From the NCBI GenBank assembly GCA_019009955.1, contig CM032233.1, positions 82,591,501 to 82,655,500 on the forward strand: a stretch of 64,000 nt of DNA, read 5' to 3'. The notes beneath the pieces are model-generated. The model saw nothing but the letters and a program-made list of their open reading frames with translations, did not search any database and was not told the origin of the DNA. Below, piece after piece: positions 22,868 to 35,001 of the stretch. Source of the stretch: Riptortus pedestris. Taxonomy: Eukaryota; Arthropoda; Insecta; Hemiptera; Alydidae. Numbering within the stretch: position 1 is the stretch's first letter; each line of letters starts with the position of its first letter. A program made the translations under genes and the position numbers.

Positions 22868-24489
22868 ACTAGCTAAGGTACCCGGCGATGCCCGGTAAAT
22901 CATTCTTGACTGACTAATGATGGTATTTTGACTGTAAGACTTCAATGTGTACAATTACATTTCCCTCCACGACGTAATGATTTTCCGAAATAGCCAACCC
23001 TGAAGGGTAACTTTTGGGGATTAATAGAATAGAAATTTTAGTTTTCAAGGATAAATGAAAATGTGTTCCTATTCTATCCCTCTACACCTTTTGACTCACC
23101 GTTTTTCAATAGTTCAAACCATAATCATGGGTAGCATTTATTACAATTAAATATCATCTATAACGAACATATTTCCTTTCAAAAGCCAATCCAAGCTCAC
23201 ATAGTATAGGCAAAGTTTTGCACGTAAGATTATATTTGTATAAGTGATTTTCACTGGAAATCGCTTCCAGTAATGCCAGACGGGAAATAAGTAAACTCAA
23301 TTAACTGGCAAGGCTCCTGTCATCTTCCGCACCCGCATGGGACTTCTCAACATTCTTCTACTTATATTATTGATGCAAAACATTATTTTATAATTTATCT
23401 ACCGGATGGAATTAAATAATAGTGGTACCCTGAAAATATCATATCGAGTTTAAACGCATATTGTTTTTTGTCATAATGACATTACCATTAACGTTTAATT
23501 GTTGTTATATTACATATTTGTTTCAATAACATCAAGGTACATTATACAAATTAAATAATGGAAATGCTATTTATATTTCTATATAGTTTATATTTCTATT
23601 GGAAATAAATAACAAAGTTATTTTCTAGGAAAAATAAATAAATGAGGAGGGGTGACGAAGATTTATAACCTCACTAATCCGAATCATACTTTGAACTATC
23701 ATATAAGACGAAAACATAACATCATTTGTCATAATATTCATTTATTAAAACCCCTTAAATAAGTACTAATATAATTATAGACTCTCGTTTAGCGTATATC
23801 CCGTGTTTACTTCATTTTATGGCAAAAGTAAATGCACACAAAAGTTACTCTAAATAACAAAGTAAACAACTTTTGTTGTGTGCACGGTTGCCGAAAAACA
23901 AATAGAAAATATAAAAAGCGAGTTTTTCATTTCAGCCTCTCTTATAATCCCCACTCCCATTTGAACCTAAAATTTTTAATATAGCTTATAATCATGGAAG
24001 AATTAATGCTAATTCACACACCGAGTTTTGCTAAGTTCGGTTCAATCGTTAGTTCCCAACAAAATTGTTGGCTCCCGCTATAGATTATAGTGTATATCTC
24101 GTTTATACTTTTCTATACGACAAAAGTGAATATAACAAAAGTTACTGAAAATAACAAAACAAACAACTTTTGATATGTTCATATTTGCCGAAAACCCAAT
24201 AGGAAACGAAATATTGCTATTTTTAGTTTCAGGCCTTCCTTATAACCCCCACTCCTGTCTGAGAGAATATTAATATAGCCTAAAGTCTAAGTTGGGTCAG
24301 TAGTAATATACATACCAAGTTTCATAAAATTCGGTTCAGCCGTTTATGCGTGAAAATGTAACAAACAAACAAACAAACATACACGAAAGATACAAAATGC
24401 AGTTATGGTGTCTATAACATGTGAAACGAAAAGTTATCGTGAAAATTCGCGAAAAAATCAATGTACAGACAGAGGTTACAATTTTATAT
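22868..24489 (+). mobile_element. Family X element, copy 3
   Basis: Starts ACTAGCTAAGGTACCCGGCG and forms a CCGGGC-type hairpin with a changed loop. It has a longer, diverged 5' part (22920-23840), then two of the ~290-bp units (23848, 24134), GGTTCAGCCGTTTATGCGTG, an (AAAC)n run and the X terminus. It directly follows family P copy A. Confidence 0.6.
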
Positions 24490-24535
24490 ATGTATAGATA
24501 TACAATATAACCTGGTCGAAAACAACAACACACAC

Positions 24536-24592
<57 letters not shown>

Positions 24593-24599
24593 TTATCTG

Positions 24600-24862
24600 A
24601 GATGTTTTCAACTTAATATATCTAGTTGGCCTTAATTTAGAACCAATAGTTGGGAATTGGGTGGGAAAGATGGACGATTGCTGGGAAGAAGAAGGATGAG
24701 CTAATCTGCTGATTACGACCACTAAAATCAGTTTTCCAACGGAGAGGGGATAAACATTTGAGGGAGGGAGTGGGGGTGCCACTGGAATGAAATGAATGGG
24801 CTGAATAACTTCCTATCTACACACATTCCAGTCAAATATCACCCTCCCCTACCGCCACTAAC
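24600..24862. other. No gene or recognised repeat
   Basis: Short single-copy stretch between an AT tract and the satellite. Confidence 0.3.
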
Positions 24863-24864
24863 CA

Positions 24865-27150
24865 TTATAAATAGATCTATTCACTTACCAATCAATGACA
24901 AGGCTATTTTTCCCATTTCATGTTCCCAAATAAATGCCCAATGATCAATATAGATTTATTCAATTAGAAATAAATGGAGTTTCAGTTCCTTCCATTAGGG
25001 GCTCCCAAATAAATTCGAAATTATCAACAACCATAGATGTATTCACATATCAATTAATGTGGAGGCTATTTTCCCATTTCACAATCACGAATAAATGGCG
25101 AATAGTGAATATAAATAAATTTATTTATATTTCAATCAATGCTGAGGCTATCTTTCCAATTTTATTTTCACAAATAAATGTGCTACGATCAATATAGATT
25201 TAATCACTTAGCAATCAATACTAGGTTAATTCCTTCCATTCCGTGTCCCATAATAACTGTCAAATTATCAATTTAAATAGGAGTATTCATACACCAATCA
25301 ATGTGGAGGCTATTTTTCCTTTTTCATAATCACGAATAAATGGCGAATAGTGAATATTAATAAATATATTCATATTTCAATCAGTGTGGAGGCTATCTTT
25401 CCCATTTTATGTTCACAAATAAATGTGCTACGATCAATATAGATCTAATCCCTTAGCAATCAATACTAGGATAATTCCTTCCATTTCGTGTACCAAAATA
25501 ACTGTCAAATTATCAATTTAAATAGGAGTATTCACACATCAATCAATGTGGAGGCTAATTTTCCTTTTTCATAATCACGAATAAATGGCGAATAGAGAAT
25601 ATAAATAAATTTTCACCATACTACGATGTAATCACCTGTTTTACACACCTAATTTGCGGTCCGAAAGCTACACTTCGCCGCCCTAGGGCCAAAAATGAAA
25701 ATTTCGCCCTAGGGCCGCAAAATCAGCTGTTTATTATTTTTATCAGAAACAATCCAACTACGAGTAAAAGTGTGAATGTGTCAAACAAAAAACAAGTAAT
25801 AGAATCTTCAAAGGGTATTATGTTTTCAAACAACCAAAATTGTACTTTTAACATTTCTATAAATCAAAAATAAACGAACTAACTTTTTTTAGCATTTTGA
25901 AATATATCAGTTGTATTAAATGAAACACACATATGTCCATCTCTCTTTATTAACTTACATAATAACATAACGTAAAACAATCCATACATTAAACATTCAT
26001 CATGCCCCCATATCCACAAGATAACCTTCTAACAAAGAGGTACACTTAACCAAAAGAAAATCTTGTTTTGATTAATGTTATATCGTATTAATATTTATTG
26101 TAGTATGGTGAAAAATAGCGTTCGTGCCTCGGGCCAAAGTGCTTTTGCCGGCCCTCGAACTTTTCATGACCTCGACTACGTCTCGGTCAAAAAATATTTC
26201 GGCCCGGCAAACGCCCACTTTCGGCCCTTGGTACGAAATATACTATTATTCATATTTCAATCAATGCGGAGGCTATCTTTTCCATTTTATGTTCACAAAT
26301 AAATGTACTACGATCAATATAGATTTAATCACTTAGTAATCAATACTTGGTTAATTCCTTCCATTCCGTGTCTCAAAATAACTGTCAAATTATCAATTTA
26401 AATAGGAGTATTCATACACCAATCAATGTGGAGGCTATTTTTCCTTTTTCATAATCACGAATAAATGGCGAATAGTGAATATAAATAAATTTATTCATAT
26501 TCCAATCAATGTGGAGGCTATTCTTCCCATTTCACGTTCACAAATAAGCCTGTTATGTTCAATATAAATTTATTCACTTAGCAATAAATCGAGTGTTAAT
26601 TCTTTCCGTTCCATGTTCCCAAGTAAATGCAAAATTTCCAATTTAAATAGAAGTATTCACTTATCAATCAAAGTGGAGACTATTTTTCCTTTTTCACAAT
26701 CACGAATAAATGGCGAATAGTGAATAAAATAAATTTATTCATATTTCAATCAATGCGGAGGCTATCTTTCCCATTTTATGTTCACAAATAAATGCGCAAT
26801 GATCAATATAGATTTAATCACTTAGCAATCAATACTAGGTTAATTCCTTGCATTCCGTGTCTCAAAATAACTGTCAAATCATCAATTTAAATAGGAGTAT
26901 TCACACTTCAATCAATGTGGAGGCTATTTTTCCTTTTTCATAATCACGAATAAATGGCGAATAGTGGAGAATAAATGGTGAATATAATTAGATTTATTTA
27001 TATATATATCAATCATTGTGGAGGCTCTTTTTCCCATTTCATGTTCACAAATAAATGTGCTATGATCGGTATACATTTGTTCACTTAGCAATCAATGATG
27101 TGTCGATTCTATCCATTCCATGCTCACAAATAATGGTGAAATGATGAATA
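24865..27150 (+). repeat. Satellite with higher-order repeat (three ~80-bp monomers, ~245-bp period)
   Basis: Three diverged monomers alternate: (1) AATGTGGAGGCTATTTTTCC..ATAATCACGAATAAATGGCG, (2) GGAGGCTATCTTTCCCATTT..CACAAATAAATG..GATCAATATAGATTTAAT, (3) AGCAATCAATACTAGG..CATTCCGTGTC..CAAATTATCAATTTAAAT. Equivalent positions recur every 243-249 bp, for example GGAGGCTAT near 25062, 25305 and 25550. All three share CAATCAAT and AAATA.C..A, so they descend from one ~80-bp ancestor. About 20 monomers are present, interrupted at 25611-26242. Confidence 0.85.
25611..26242. mobile_element. Insertion inside the satellite
   Basis: A non-satellite block that begins TTTCACCATACTACGAT. It contains an inverted match, ATTGTAGTATGGTGAAAA, at 26097-26114, so 25611-26114 looks like a TIR element. 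The remaining ~125 bp (to 26242) is GC-rich (GCCTCGGGCCAAAG, TTCGGCCCGGCAAACG). Family unknown; no target duplication was established. Confidence 0.55.
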
Positions 27151-27154
27151 TATA

Positions 27155-27767
27155 TATACTTTTTTAAGGAATGAATGTTGTATATTTTTCTTGTGAGAAT
27201 GTGTGCGTGATGAGTAAGTGTATATAATTATTTAATAAAAAATATCTATTCAACTAAATTAGATTGCAGTTAGTAGATATATATAATATAATTTTAATTT
27301 AAAATTTTACTCTAAACTTTAAGTTTTAATTTAGATTTGTAAAAGTGAATAAGTATCTGTGATACATTTTCCATTTTATGAAAACCCCTTTTTTTTCTAT
27401 TTTTTTCTGAAAATCAAAAAATCAAAAATTAAAAAAAAATATCTAGATAGTTAGCTCCTCAGAATCAAGGTGTACACATTGGCTAATCAACTCTTAATCA
27501 TTGGCTTGTTGTTATACAACCAATATAGATGTACTGTAATGAAATTTGAAAGATGGTTTTAAATGTGAATGACAAAATTAAAAAAAAAAAAAATTGACAC
27601 TACTGGTGTAGCAAGAAAATGGTGGACATAAAAGTGAGGTATGAAAATAATAATAAGAAATGTATGTCAAAGGAATGTTCAAAATTTTCCAAAACAACAT
27701 GAATTTGTAATTTAAGATAAAAGGTAACCCCTTGAGAAGGAACTATAGAGCATGAAACGCGTTGGGG

Positions 27768-27768
<1 letters not shown>
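27155..27768. other. AT-rich, no gene
   Basis: A and T runs, no repeat unit recognised. Near 27735 it has GAGAAGGAACTATAGAGCATG followed by AAACGCGTTGGGG, a motif with the same layout as the family P block. Confidence 0.35.
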
Positions 27769-27819
<51 letters not shown>

Positions 27820-27823
<4 letters not shown>

Positions 27824-28935
27824 TTATTGCTTACAAGGATTATCCTTAATTTCTTCTGACTGGGACAAGTTAAAAACTATTTGTTTTGAATTAGATTAAT
27901 TCCAAGACTGTTTAAGTCAATCATTTTTTAATCAAAATCAATGTATGTGTCAAGGGAAAAAAAAAACTAATAAAAAAAAACCCGAACTCACGAAATCATA
28001 ACAAGCCATCATAATTCCATGTTTTCGAGATCAGCGAACCCAAATGAATATTACCACCAATTAAACTTCAAGCAGCTGTTAGGTAATTCAATTCATTGAC
28101 CTTTTAATTTGGAATTATGATGCTTGTATCTCTGCTGAAAATATTTTTAATTGTTAGTAGACACGAGTTAAAAATTATTTCCTATGCCAAAAAATAGATA
28201 CCAGAAGATATCTTTATTTTACATTCATCCGAAACGAATAAATAATATATTAATGTTACTTTTTATAAATGGATAATGAAATACAGACATCTATTTATTT
28301 TTATTCTTAATTCAATTTGTCAAATATAAATCCTCCTTTATATGTGAGAATGATTTTGTATAGCATTTAATTGGCACGATTCTCGGCTCACGTTCCATGT
28401 ACTATGCCCTTTCAGTTGACGGAATCCCCCATAGTAATCATTTCGACTGAACTTGAATAAAATGTCTAGTCAACTCGCAATGAAGGAATTGTTTGGTTAA
28501 ATGCCCAAGTGATTAAGATATATAAAAGTGATATATTAGTAATATTTTTTTTCCATACATTTTTCTATAATTCAAATTTTATTGGAGTTCATTGTATTTT
28601 TTTCTTCATCAGCCTTCTCGAAATTCTCATTCCTATAATGCGATAATGGAATAGAGAATATTAACTGCATATAGCCATACTGTAACGTCGTCCGGGTGAG
28701 GCTTGCAAGCCCTGTGTGAGTAACTCTTCCTTATTTTTAGCAGATTTAAAAAAAAAAAAAAATAAAAAAAAAAAAAAAATAAATAAAAAAAAAAAATTAA
28801 CCTAAACAGATTTCCCGAGTTCCGGGTTGATTAGTTTCGGCGTGACGTCTGTACGTACGTGAGTATGTTAGCATCTCACATAACTCGAGAACGATTAGCT
28901 TAAGAATGTTGAAATTTCAGTTTTAGGATTGCTGT
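27820..28935. other. AT-rich, no gene; poly(A) patch
   Basis: Includes an A-rich run at 28748-28797 that follows a T-run plus AGCAGATTT, possibly a stub of a family H 5' end. A further TAAACAGATTTCCCGAG follows. No coding evidence. Confidence 0.35.
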
Positions 28936-28937
28936 AC

Positions 28938-28982
<45 letters not shown>

Positions 28983-29418
28983 GCACCTCTCTTTTCGATA
29001 AAATTTGACTAAAGAGGAGGGTGTTTTAAATGGGGCCGAACCAAATGCAAATTTCTCCCTACTATTAGAGGTACAAATATTTTGTATACAAACACTTTTG
29101 TTTATCAATAAAAGGTCTATAAATTGCGTTTATGACATTTCTTGATCGAATGCATTTGAACGGAGATATCGTTTATCACTGAAATGAAATGCATTAAAAC
29201 ATTTTGTTTATTTAATTTTGTAGGAGTATTAAGAAGTCATGTGGTGTACACATTACATTTTTTTAAAGTCCTAGTACAAAGTGAAGTAGGTACTTAATAA
29301 CGAGAAATTGTTGTTTTAAATTTCGACGTAATGTGCCGTTATGGTCCTCCCTTACTCCATTTGGACTAGTTTCAGCGTATGTACGCATGTATTTACATAG
29401 CTTACGTAACTAAAAACA

Positions 29419-30424
29419 GTCTGTCACGTAGATTTTTCGTAAACTAAGCAGATTTCTTGTGTGCTGGTATGACACGCCAAACTGATAAGTAGAAAGGGTG
29501 GGGGGGGGCTTGCTGAAGGCAGAAAACTAGAAAGTACAAATAACTCGCTTAATACTTGAGTCACGAAAAAGTGCATATAATAACAATTATAGAGAATCGA
29601 TAGTTTAATACGATTGGTTCTGAAGCGATTGGTTCGAATATTTACGATTCGACTTTTAATAAAGAACATGTTTTGAATTTTACAATTCCCCCCTTTAAAC
29701 ACCCATTATTCCATGTCCAATTCCGGCCACTAACACATATAAGTATGTTCATTACTGTTGACTTAAATGATTAAATATTAAATTCGTTATAGATCAAATA
29801 AACATTTTCGAAACAAGAACAAAAAATCTTGATCGATGACGTCATTACAACGAATTTGCAAGTAGCTCATATAATAAAGGTCTTTTGAAAACAATATTTG
29901 GTATTTAAACTTCGAGGGTTTCGAATTTAATAGAGTATTGCTAATTTAAATTGTGTAGAGAGGGGGGGGGTTTGCTGAAGGCTGAAAACAAAAAAAATCC
30001 AAAAATATCGGTTAATATTCATGATAGAGAATAAGTATATAACAATATTTATAGTAAATTTAATTTGCAGTAAGATTGATTTTACACAATCTTTCGATCC
30101 AACTTATAGTAAGGAGACATAATTACGGAGATATTTCGAGTTTTCGAAATTCCGCCCTCTAGGGAGGTCCTCTCACTGGCCTGATTTCAGACATTAACGA
30201 TCTTAACCATTAGCTTTGCATGGGACGTTTATATATTGAGTTTTGTAACGATCAAACAAAAATTGCGACCACTAGAGCGTTAACAGGCAAATATACGAGT
30301 ATATATTTGAACGGACCTCATTTTTTTCGTCACCTACTTGGTAGCATCGATGGACATTTGAGGAAATTTTTCGAAAATCGCGTCATGAGAACAACCTGAA
30401 CCGCTGATTTCCCTGAAGGGCTAA
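29419..30424 (-). mobile_element. Family H element, long degenerate copy
   Basis: The 3' end hairpin has lost pairing (CACGTAGATTTTTCGT) but AACTAAGCAGATTTC follows. The G-run/C-run modules occur twice, at about 29500-29700 and 29960-30190. It then continues CACTAGAGCGTTAACAGGCA, a short AT tract, TTTGAACGGACCTC and the 5' end GCTGATTTCCCTGAAGGG. This is the long subfamily. Confidence 0.7.
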
Positions 30425-30458
30425 ACGCAAAAACGACAAGTATTTGAATTTTGAAATT

Positions 30459-30748
30459 TTTGTGTACATTCAGTTATTCACTATAAATGTTAAATTTCAT
30501 GACACTCGGACCTTTCCTATTGGGGCTCAGGTTAGCCATGTAAGTTAAATCGTTGACCTTAATCTCACATGGTAAACCTAGAGTGGCGTGTTTGATTCAC
30601 GCCTAGGCAAAGGAAATTTATTAATGACCGAATTCATTGAATAACAGCCTAAGTCCCACCCTGGTTAGAAAAGGGTGGGACCTGTAGATAACCCGTCACA
30701 ATTAGCCTTAGTTGCAAAAAGTGGACGTTAATAAATAATAATAATAAT
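30459..30748 (+). mobile_element. tRNA-derived SINE
   Basis: Exactly flanked by the 12-bp direct repeat AATTTTGAAATT at 30447-30458 and 30749-30760, a target-site duplication. It has an A-box-like TTAGCCATGTAAG near 30532 and a T-arm-like hairpin at 30585-30603 (GGCGTG, loop TTTGATT, CACGCC), the position and shape of a pol III B box. The body has a 9-bp hairpin GTCCCACCC..GGGTGGGAC at about 30653-30682. It ends in (ATA)n. About 60 bp precede the A box, which is unusual. It inserted just outside a family H copy. Confidence 0.72.
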
Positions 30749-30858
30749 AATTTTGAAATTAAAATGAAATAATAATACATAAAGCGCTGCAAAATATTTT
30801 TTATATTAAATTTAACAGAAATATAAAGAAATGATGTGGTGCGCACATCAGATTTTTT

Positions 30859-30891
30859 TAGCAGATTTCCCTTAGGGGAAATCAGCTATTG

Positions 30892-30960
<69 letters not shown>

Positions 30961-31384
30961 TGTCTGTTAACACTCTAGTGGTCGCAATTCTTGTTTAATC
31001 GACATCAAACTCGGTATTTAAACGTTTAATCTGAAAAGGAAGATCAAGTTCGTTAACGGCTGAAATCGGACCAGTGGGAGGGGGGGTTTAGAGGGGGGAT
31101 TTTCGAAATATCTCCTTTACTATACGTCGGTACGAAAAAATGGTATACAACCAATCTTATTGCAAATTAAATTTACTATAAATATTGTTATATACATTTA
31201 TTCTCTATCTTGAATATTAACCGAGATATTTGCATTTTTATTAAGTATAACGGACGAGCTATGGTTCCCACCGAATGCTAGTTCGGCCGTTTCCGTAACT
31301 GATTGGCGTATACTCGGAGATTTCTCTATTGTCTAACTTTACGTGGGAAATCTGCTTAGTTTACGCAGCCCCTGTGTGACGGAC
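30859..31384 (+). mobile_element. Family H element, complete, 5' block deleted
   Basis: Both ends are intact: AGCAGATTTCCCTTAGGGGA and GGGAAATCTGCTTAG plus CGCAGCCCCTGTGTGACGGAC. The 5' block between ATTGAGG and the AT tract is missing, so the AT tract starts right after the palindrome. It lies between T-runs. Confidence 0.8.
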
Positions 31385-31389
31385 TTTTT

Positions 31390-32670
31390 AAAAGTTAGAA
31401 GTGCGTAAATAGGAGAATTGTGTGGCTATGGCGTTTTTTGTTTTGATATAATAAGCTGGGCTTTTCCAGGTTGAGGTTATAAATCAGGCTCGAAGGTCCA
31501 TGATAACAAGAATTACATAGCACCTTGACTGCAGTTGATTTAGAGCTTTCACCGACGAGTAATTAATTGCCTTTTTAAGCATTCATAGTATGTTTGGGAG
31601 TAATCCTTGCTGGCGGTAGGGCGTCCTCTCCTCAGGGAAGGGAGGCCGTGATAAAAAGTTGACAGAGCCCGTATCAGCCAAGAGGATTGGAGCCCTAAAC
31701 TCCCCAGCCCTCATAGAGCCGCTTGTTTATAAATGCCCCGAGATAAATATAATTTATTGGATATCGGAATAGTGATAGCGGCCTAGGTCTCCTCTTATCT
31801 ACAGGTAGATTTAACAGGTTAATCGATGGCCTCCTTGAGGAACGGTACATCTACTCCTGCATTCCTACACCACTCTCCACAGTAGGAATCATCTACATTA
31901 TATATCCATTAATTAGAATACAAAGTCGAGCCGCACTCACTAACGATTTTTTTTTTTTTAAGAAAAGAATTTAGATATTGAGTATTAAACAGCATTTGCA
32001 GTCAAATGAACATATTATCTATTTCTATCATCTAATGAAACCTCTTATTAACCAAATGATACCGTTACGATTCTTTATCTTCATTTACCCGAATTGAACA
32101 AGTAAAACCTTTTTGGTAACCAAAAATAAAACAAAATTAATATGTTTAAAATAGTACCATGGTTAACATTGCTCCTGTCATGTTAGCTTTGTGCCCAAAG
32201 AGATTAGGCGTTCTGGCTCAATAAAAGACGTTTATCTTATATATTATATTTTTTGTGCTTCGCTGCTACATTTCTAAGGATGATTGGGGAAGAACTTGTC
32301 TGGTATGAGCCATTAGAATGCTTATCTCTTCATTATCATGGAAGTTACATTTGAAAGTAAGAAAGCGACTGGCTGTTCTAGTAGCAGCTCACATATTGTA
32401 TTTGAAATTGATTGCACTCACATATTACTGGCACATAGTTATGCTTTCTTTCTTATTTGCTCAGACTCCTTAGTCAATAGAGTAATTTTGGTTGTTCGCT
32501 TAACATTTTATAAGTAAAGTTGAGGATTTCAGATAATTTTCAAGTATGAAGGAGAATATAAAAATAGACTCAAGTGGTTTTGTAGTTACTGTTATTTATT
32601 CAAAATTCTGCCAAATTCCATTTTGTGCTACTAAGGCTAATTGAGACGTGCTATACACGGGTTACCACTC
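31390..32670. other. No gene or recognised repeat
   Basis: Moderately balanced composition at 31600-31900, AT-rich after. No frame with protein-like features. Confidence 0.35.
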
Positions 32671-32674
32671 ATGT

Positions 32675-32750
32675 CATTGTACTCATGACGTGATTTTTGA
32701 AAAGTTCCTTAAATATTCACCCTACCTAGGAGATGCCGAAAATGAGGTTC

Positions 32751-32790
<40 letters not shown>

Positions 32791-33614
32791 GTTTGTTACC
32801 GCTCTAGCGGTCACAATTTTTGTCTAATCCTATCCAAACTCGACATATAAGCGTTTTGTTTAAAAATATAGATCCAGTTCGTTATTGGTTGAAATCGGAC
32901 GAGTGGGAGGGGGGGGGGGTAAAGGGGAGGATATTCGAAAATTCGCAATATCTCCGTTACTATACGTCGGATCGAAAACGTGTCTTATTGAAAATTGCAT
33001 TAACTTTAAATATTGTTTTATACATTTATTATCTATCTTGAATATTTACCGAGATATTTGCATTTTTCAGCCTTTGCCAAACCCCTACTCCTACACATGT
33101 CACCATAAACAATACTCTGTTATATAATAGACCACTTTATTGGGAGCTTAAATACCACATATTGTTTTCAAGAGACCTTTATTATACGAGATACTTGCAA
33201 ATATGTTCTGTTCCCCCGTCTTAATTTTTTTGGATTACTAAAATTTGAGTGATATAATAAAAATTGTTCTGATTCATTATAAATTACAGTCTAGATATAT
33301 TAATTAGTTTTCAACAATATTAATATGTTATATTCAGGCATATTTCAGTAATTGTTTTTCTTTTCGGCCTAGAATATTTCTATCTATCTATTTAACCCTG
33401 AGAGTTTGGCTAATTTGTTTGTTTACAATTCAGACGCTTTCCGTCGATTTCGTTGGGTGGTTATTAAAACTGGCAGAAAGATTTCTCATTACCATTTACA
33501 TTTATTCTCTTAATATTCAATGTGTTTTTTAAGTGTTACCAGTATATAAATTTATCTATTGTAGAACTTCACCTGGGAAATCTCCTTAGTTTACGCAACC
33601 CCTGCGTGATGGAC
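32675..33614 (+). mobile_element. Family H element, 5'-truncated long copy
   Basis: Starts inside the 5' block (GTACTCATGACGTGATTTTT). It has an AT tract (32758-32788), a G-run, TCTCCGTTACTATACGTCGG and AGAGACCTTTATTATACGAG, then the 3' end ACCTGGGAAATCTCCTTAG with CGCAACCCCTGCGTGATGGAC. Confidence 0.75.
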
Positions 33615-33619
33615 TTTTT

Positions 33620-34215
33620 TCTTTTCCTAGCCGTATGTTAAAAGTCAACAAATAAACCTCCTTCATGATATCGGCATCACGTTTTCACTTCATTAATCCA
33701 TAGAGGATAAATGAAGCAACCCCGTTCTAGTGACTATTAAACAATTTTCTGGAGCACATATTTTCAGTTCCTTTACCTTCCACAATGTTGTCTTTAAGAA
33801 TTTAGTCCACCGACTGAGCGTAGACAGACAGGGTCCAAAATTAATTTAGTGGTGGAAATGCATAAATATGTTTTCCATTGAGTTAGATTTATTCAAATTT
33901 CTGTGATTATACTCATTGTTGGAACACATTTTCCCATTTTCATTTAGAACTGTCTGGAATCTCCGGGTATGATGGATTGGTTCCCTGTATTAATGACTTC
34001 CCTTTTTGTTTTGTGGTCATTGATCAAACAATGGGTGGTTTAGTTAGAGTTACGTCTGAGTAGGTTTAGAGATTTGCGGTAAGACTAGGAAGGGGGTTGG
34101 TTAGAGCATAATCTTTGGTTTACTTTGAGCCACAGGGTTCTTAAAACCCTTTTCCTCTCAATGATGATTTAACTGCAAATAGCATAACTCCCTGAGGCAC
34201 AGGCTTTTGTACTAC
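33620..34215. other. No gene or recognised repeat
   Basis: Single-copy in this window with no supported feature. Confidence 0.35.
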
Positions 34216-34219
34216 TTTT

Positions 34220-34336
34220 TAGCAGATTTCCCTTAAGGGAAATCAGCTATTGAGGTTGTACTCATGACGGAATTTTCGAAATTTTTCTTCAAATGTCCAT
34301 CGATCCTACCTAGCAGATGAGGTCCGTCCAAAACTG

Positions 34337-34385
<49 letters not shown>

Positions 34386-34860
34386 CTGTTACCTCTCTAG
34401 CGGTCGCAATTTTTGTTTGATCGTTACCTAACTCGGAATTTAATCGTTTTATGTAAAAAGAAAGATCAAGTTCGTTAATGGCTGAAATCGGACCAATGGA
34501 AGGGGGGGGAGTTTAGAGGGGAGGATTTTCGAATATTTGAAATATCTCCGTTATTATGCGTCGGATCGAAAAATTGTATAAAACAAATCTAATTGCAAAT
34601 TAAATTTACTATAAATATTGTTTTATACATTTATTCTGTATCTTGAATATTAACCGAGATATTTGCATTTGTATTCTGCGTGTGGTCGGCTATGTTCGGA
34701 CTTTCCGCCGAGAGCTCTGGCGGCCGTTTCTGTAACTATTTGTCCCTCGTGAATAGGTTTAGAGGTTTCTTACTACTACAGTTGTTATTAGGCAGATTTA
34801 TGTATTGTAAAACTTCACGTGGGAAATCTGCTTAGTTTACGCAGCCCCTGCGTGACGGAC
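34220..34860 (+). mobile_element. Family H element, complete reference copy (Helentron-like HINE, non-autonomous)
   Basis: This is the best complete copy. It starts AGCAGATTTCCC and continues into AAGGGAAATCAGCT, so the first 25 bases are nearly a perfect palindrome centred on TTAA. A ~120-bp 5' block, an (AT)n tract (about 34341-34381), a block with a run of G, and a 3' block follow. The 3' end has GGGAAATCTGCT, the exact reverse complement of the first 12 bases. It lies inside the end, followed by a hairpin (ACGCAG, loop CCC, CTGCGT) and GACGGAC. The element lies between T runs. Offset terminal repeats, 3' hairpin, central microsatellite and T/T insertion match HINEs (Helentron-associated elements) by established description. 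The 5'-TC and 3'-CTRR of canonical Helitrons are absent. It has no coding capacity. The class assignment is inference; the repeat family itself is certain. Confidence 0.8.
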
Positions 34861-34921
34861 TTTTTTTTAAAGTCATTTTATCCCATTGGCTCCACTCTGA
34901 ATTTATGAATTAACTACATTT

Positions 34922-34949
34922 TAAGAGATTTCCCTTAAATATATATATA

Positions 34950-35001
<52 letters not shown>

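Noticed and set aside
26075..26336. Two 70-75 codon frames over the satellite insertion
   Set aside because: They run out of the insertion into satellite sequence, so they are chance frames.
24865..27150. Regularly spaced repeats as a CRISPR array
   Set aside because: The monomers are contiguous, diverged and about 80 bp long, with no unique spacers and no cas genes; this is satellite DNA.
30520..30605. A functional tRNA gene
   Set aside because: The acceptor stem and anticodon arm cannot be closed; only A- and B-box-like parts exist and the unit has a SINE target duplication and tail.
34220..34860. Family H as a canonical Helitron, a TIR MITE or a SINE
   Set aside because: It lacks 5'-TC and 3'-CTRR, its inverted repeats are offset and not terminal, no target duplication is seen, and there is no pol III promoter.
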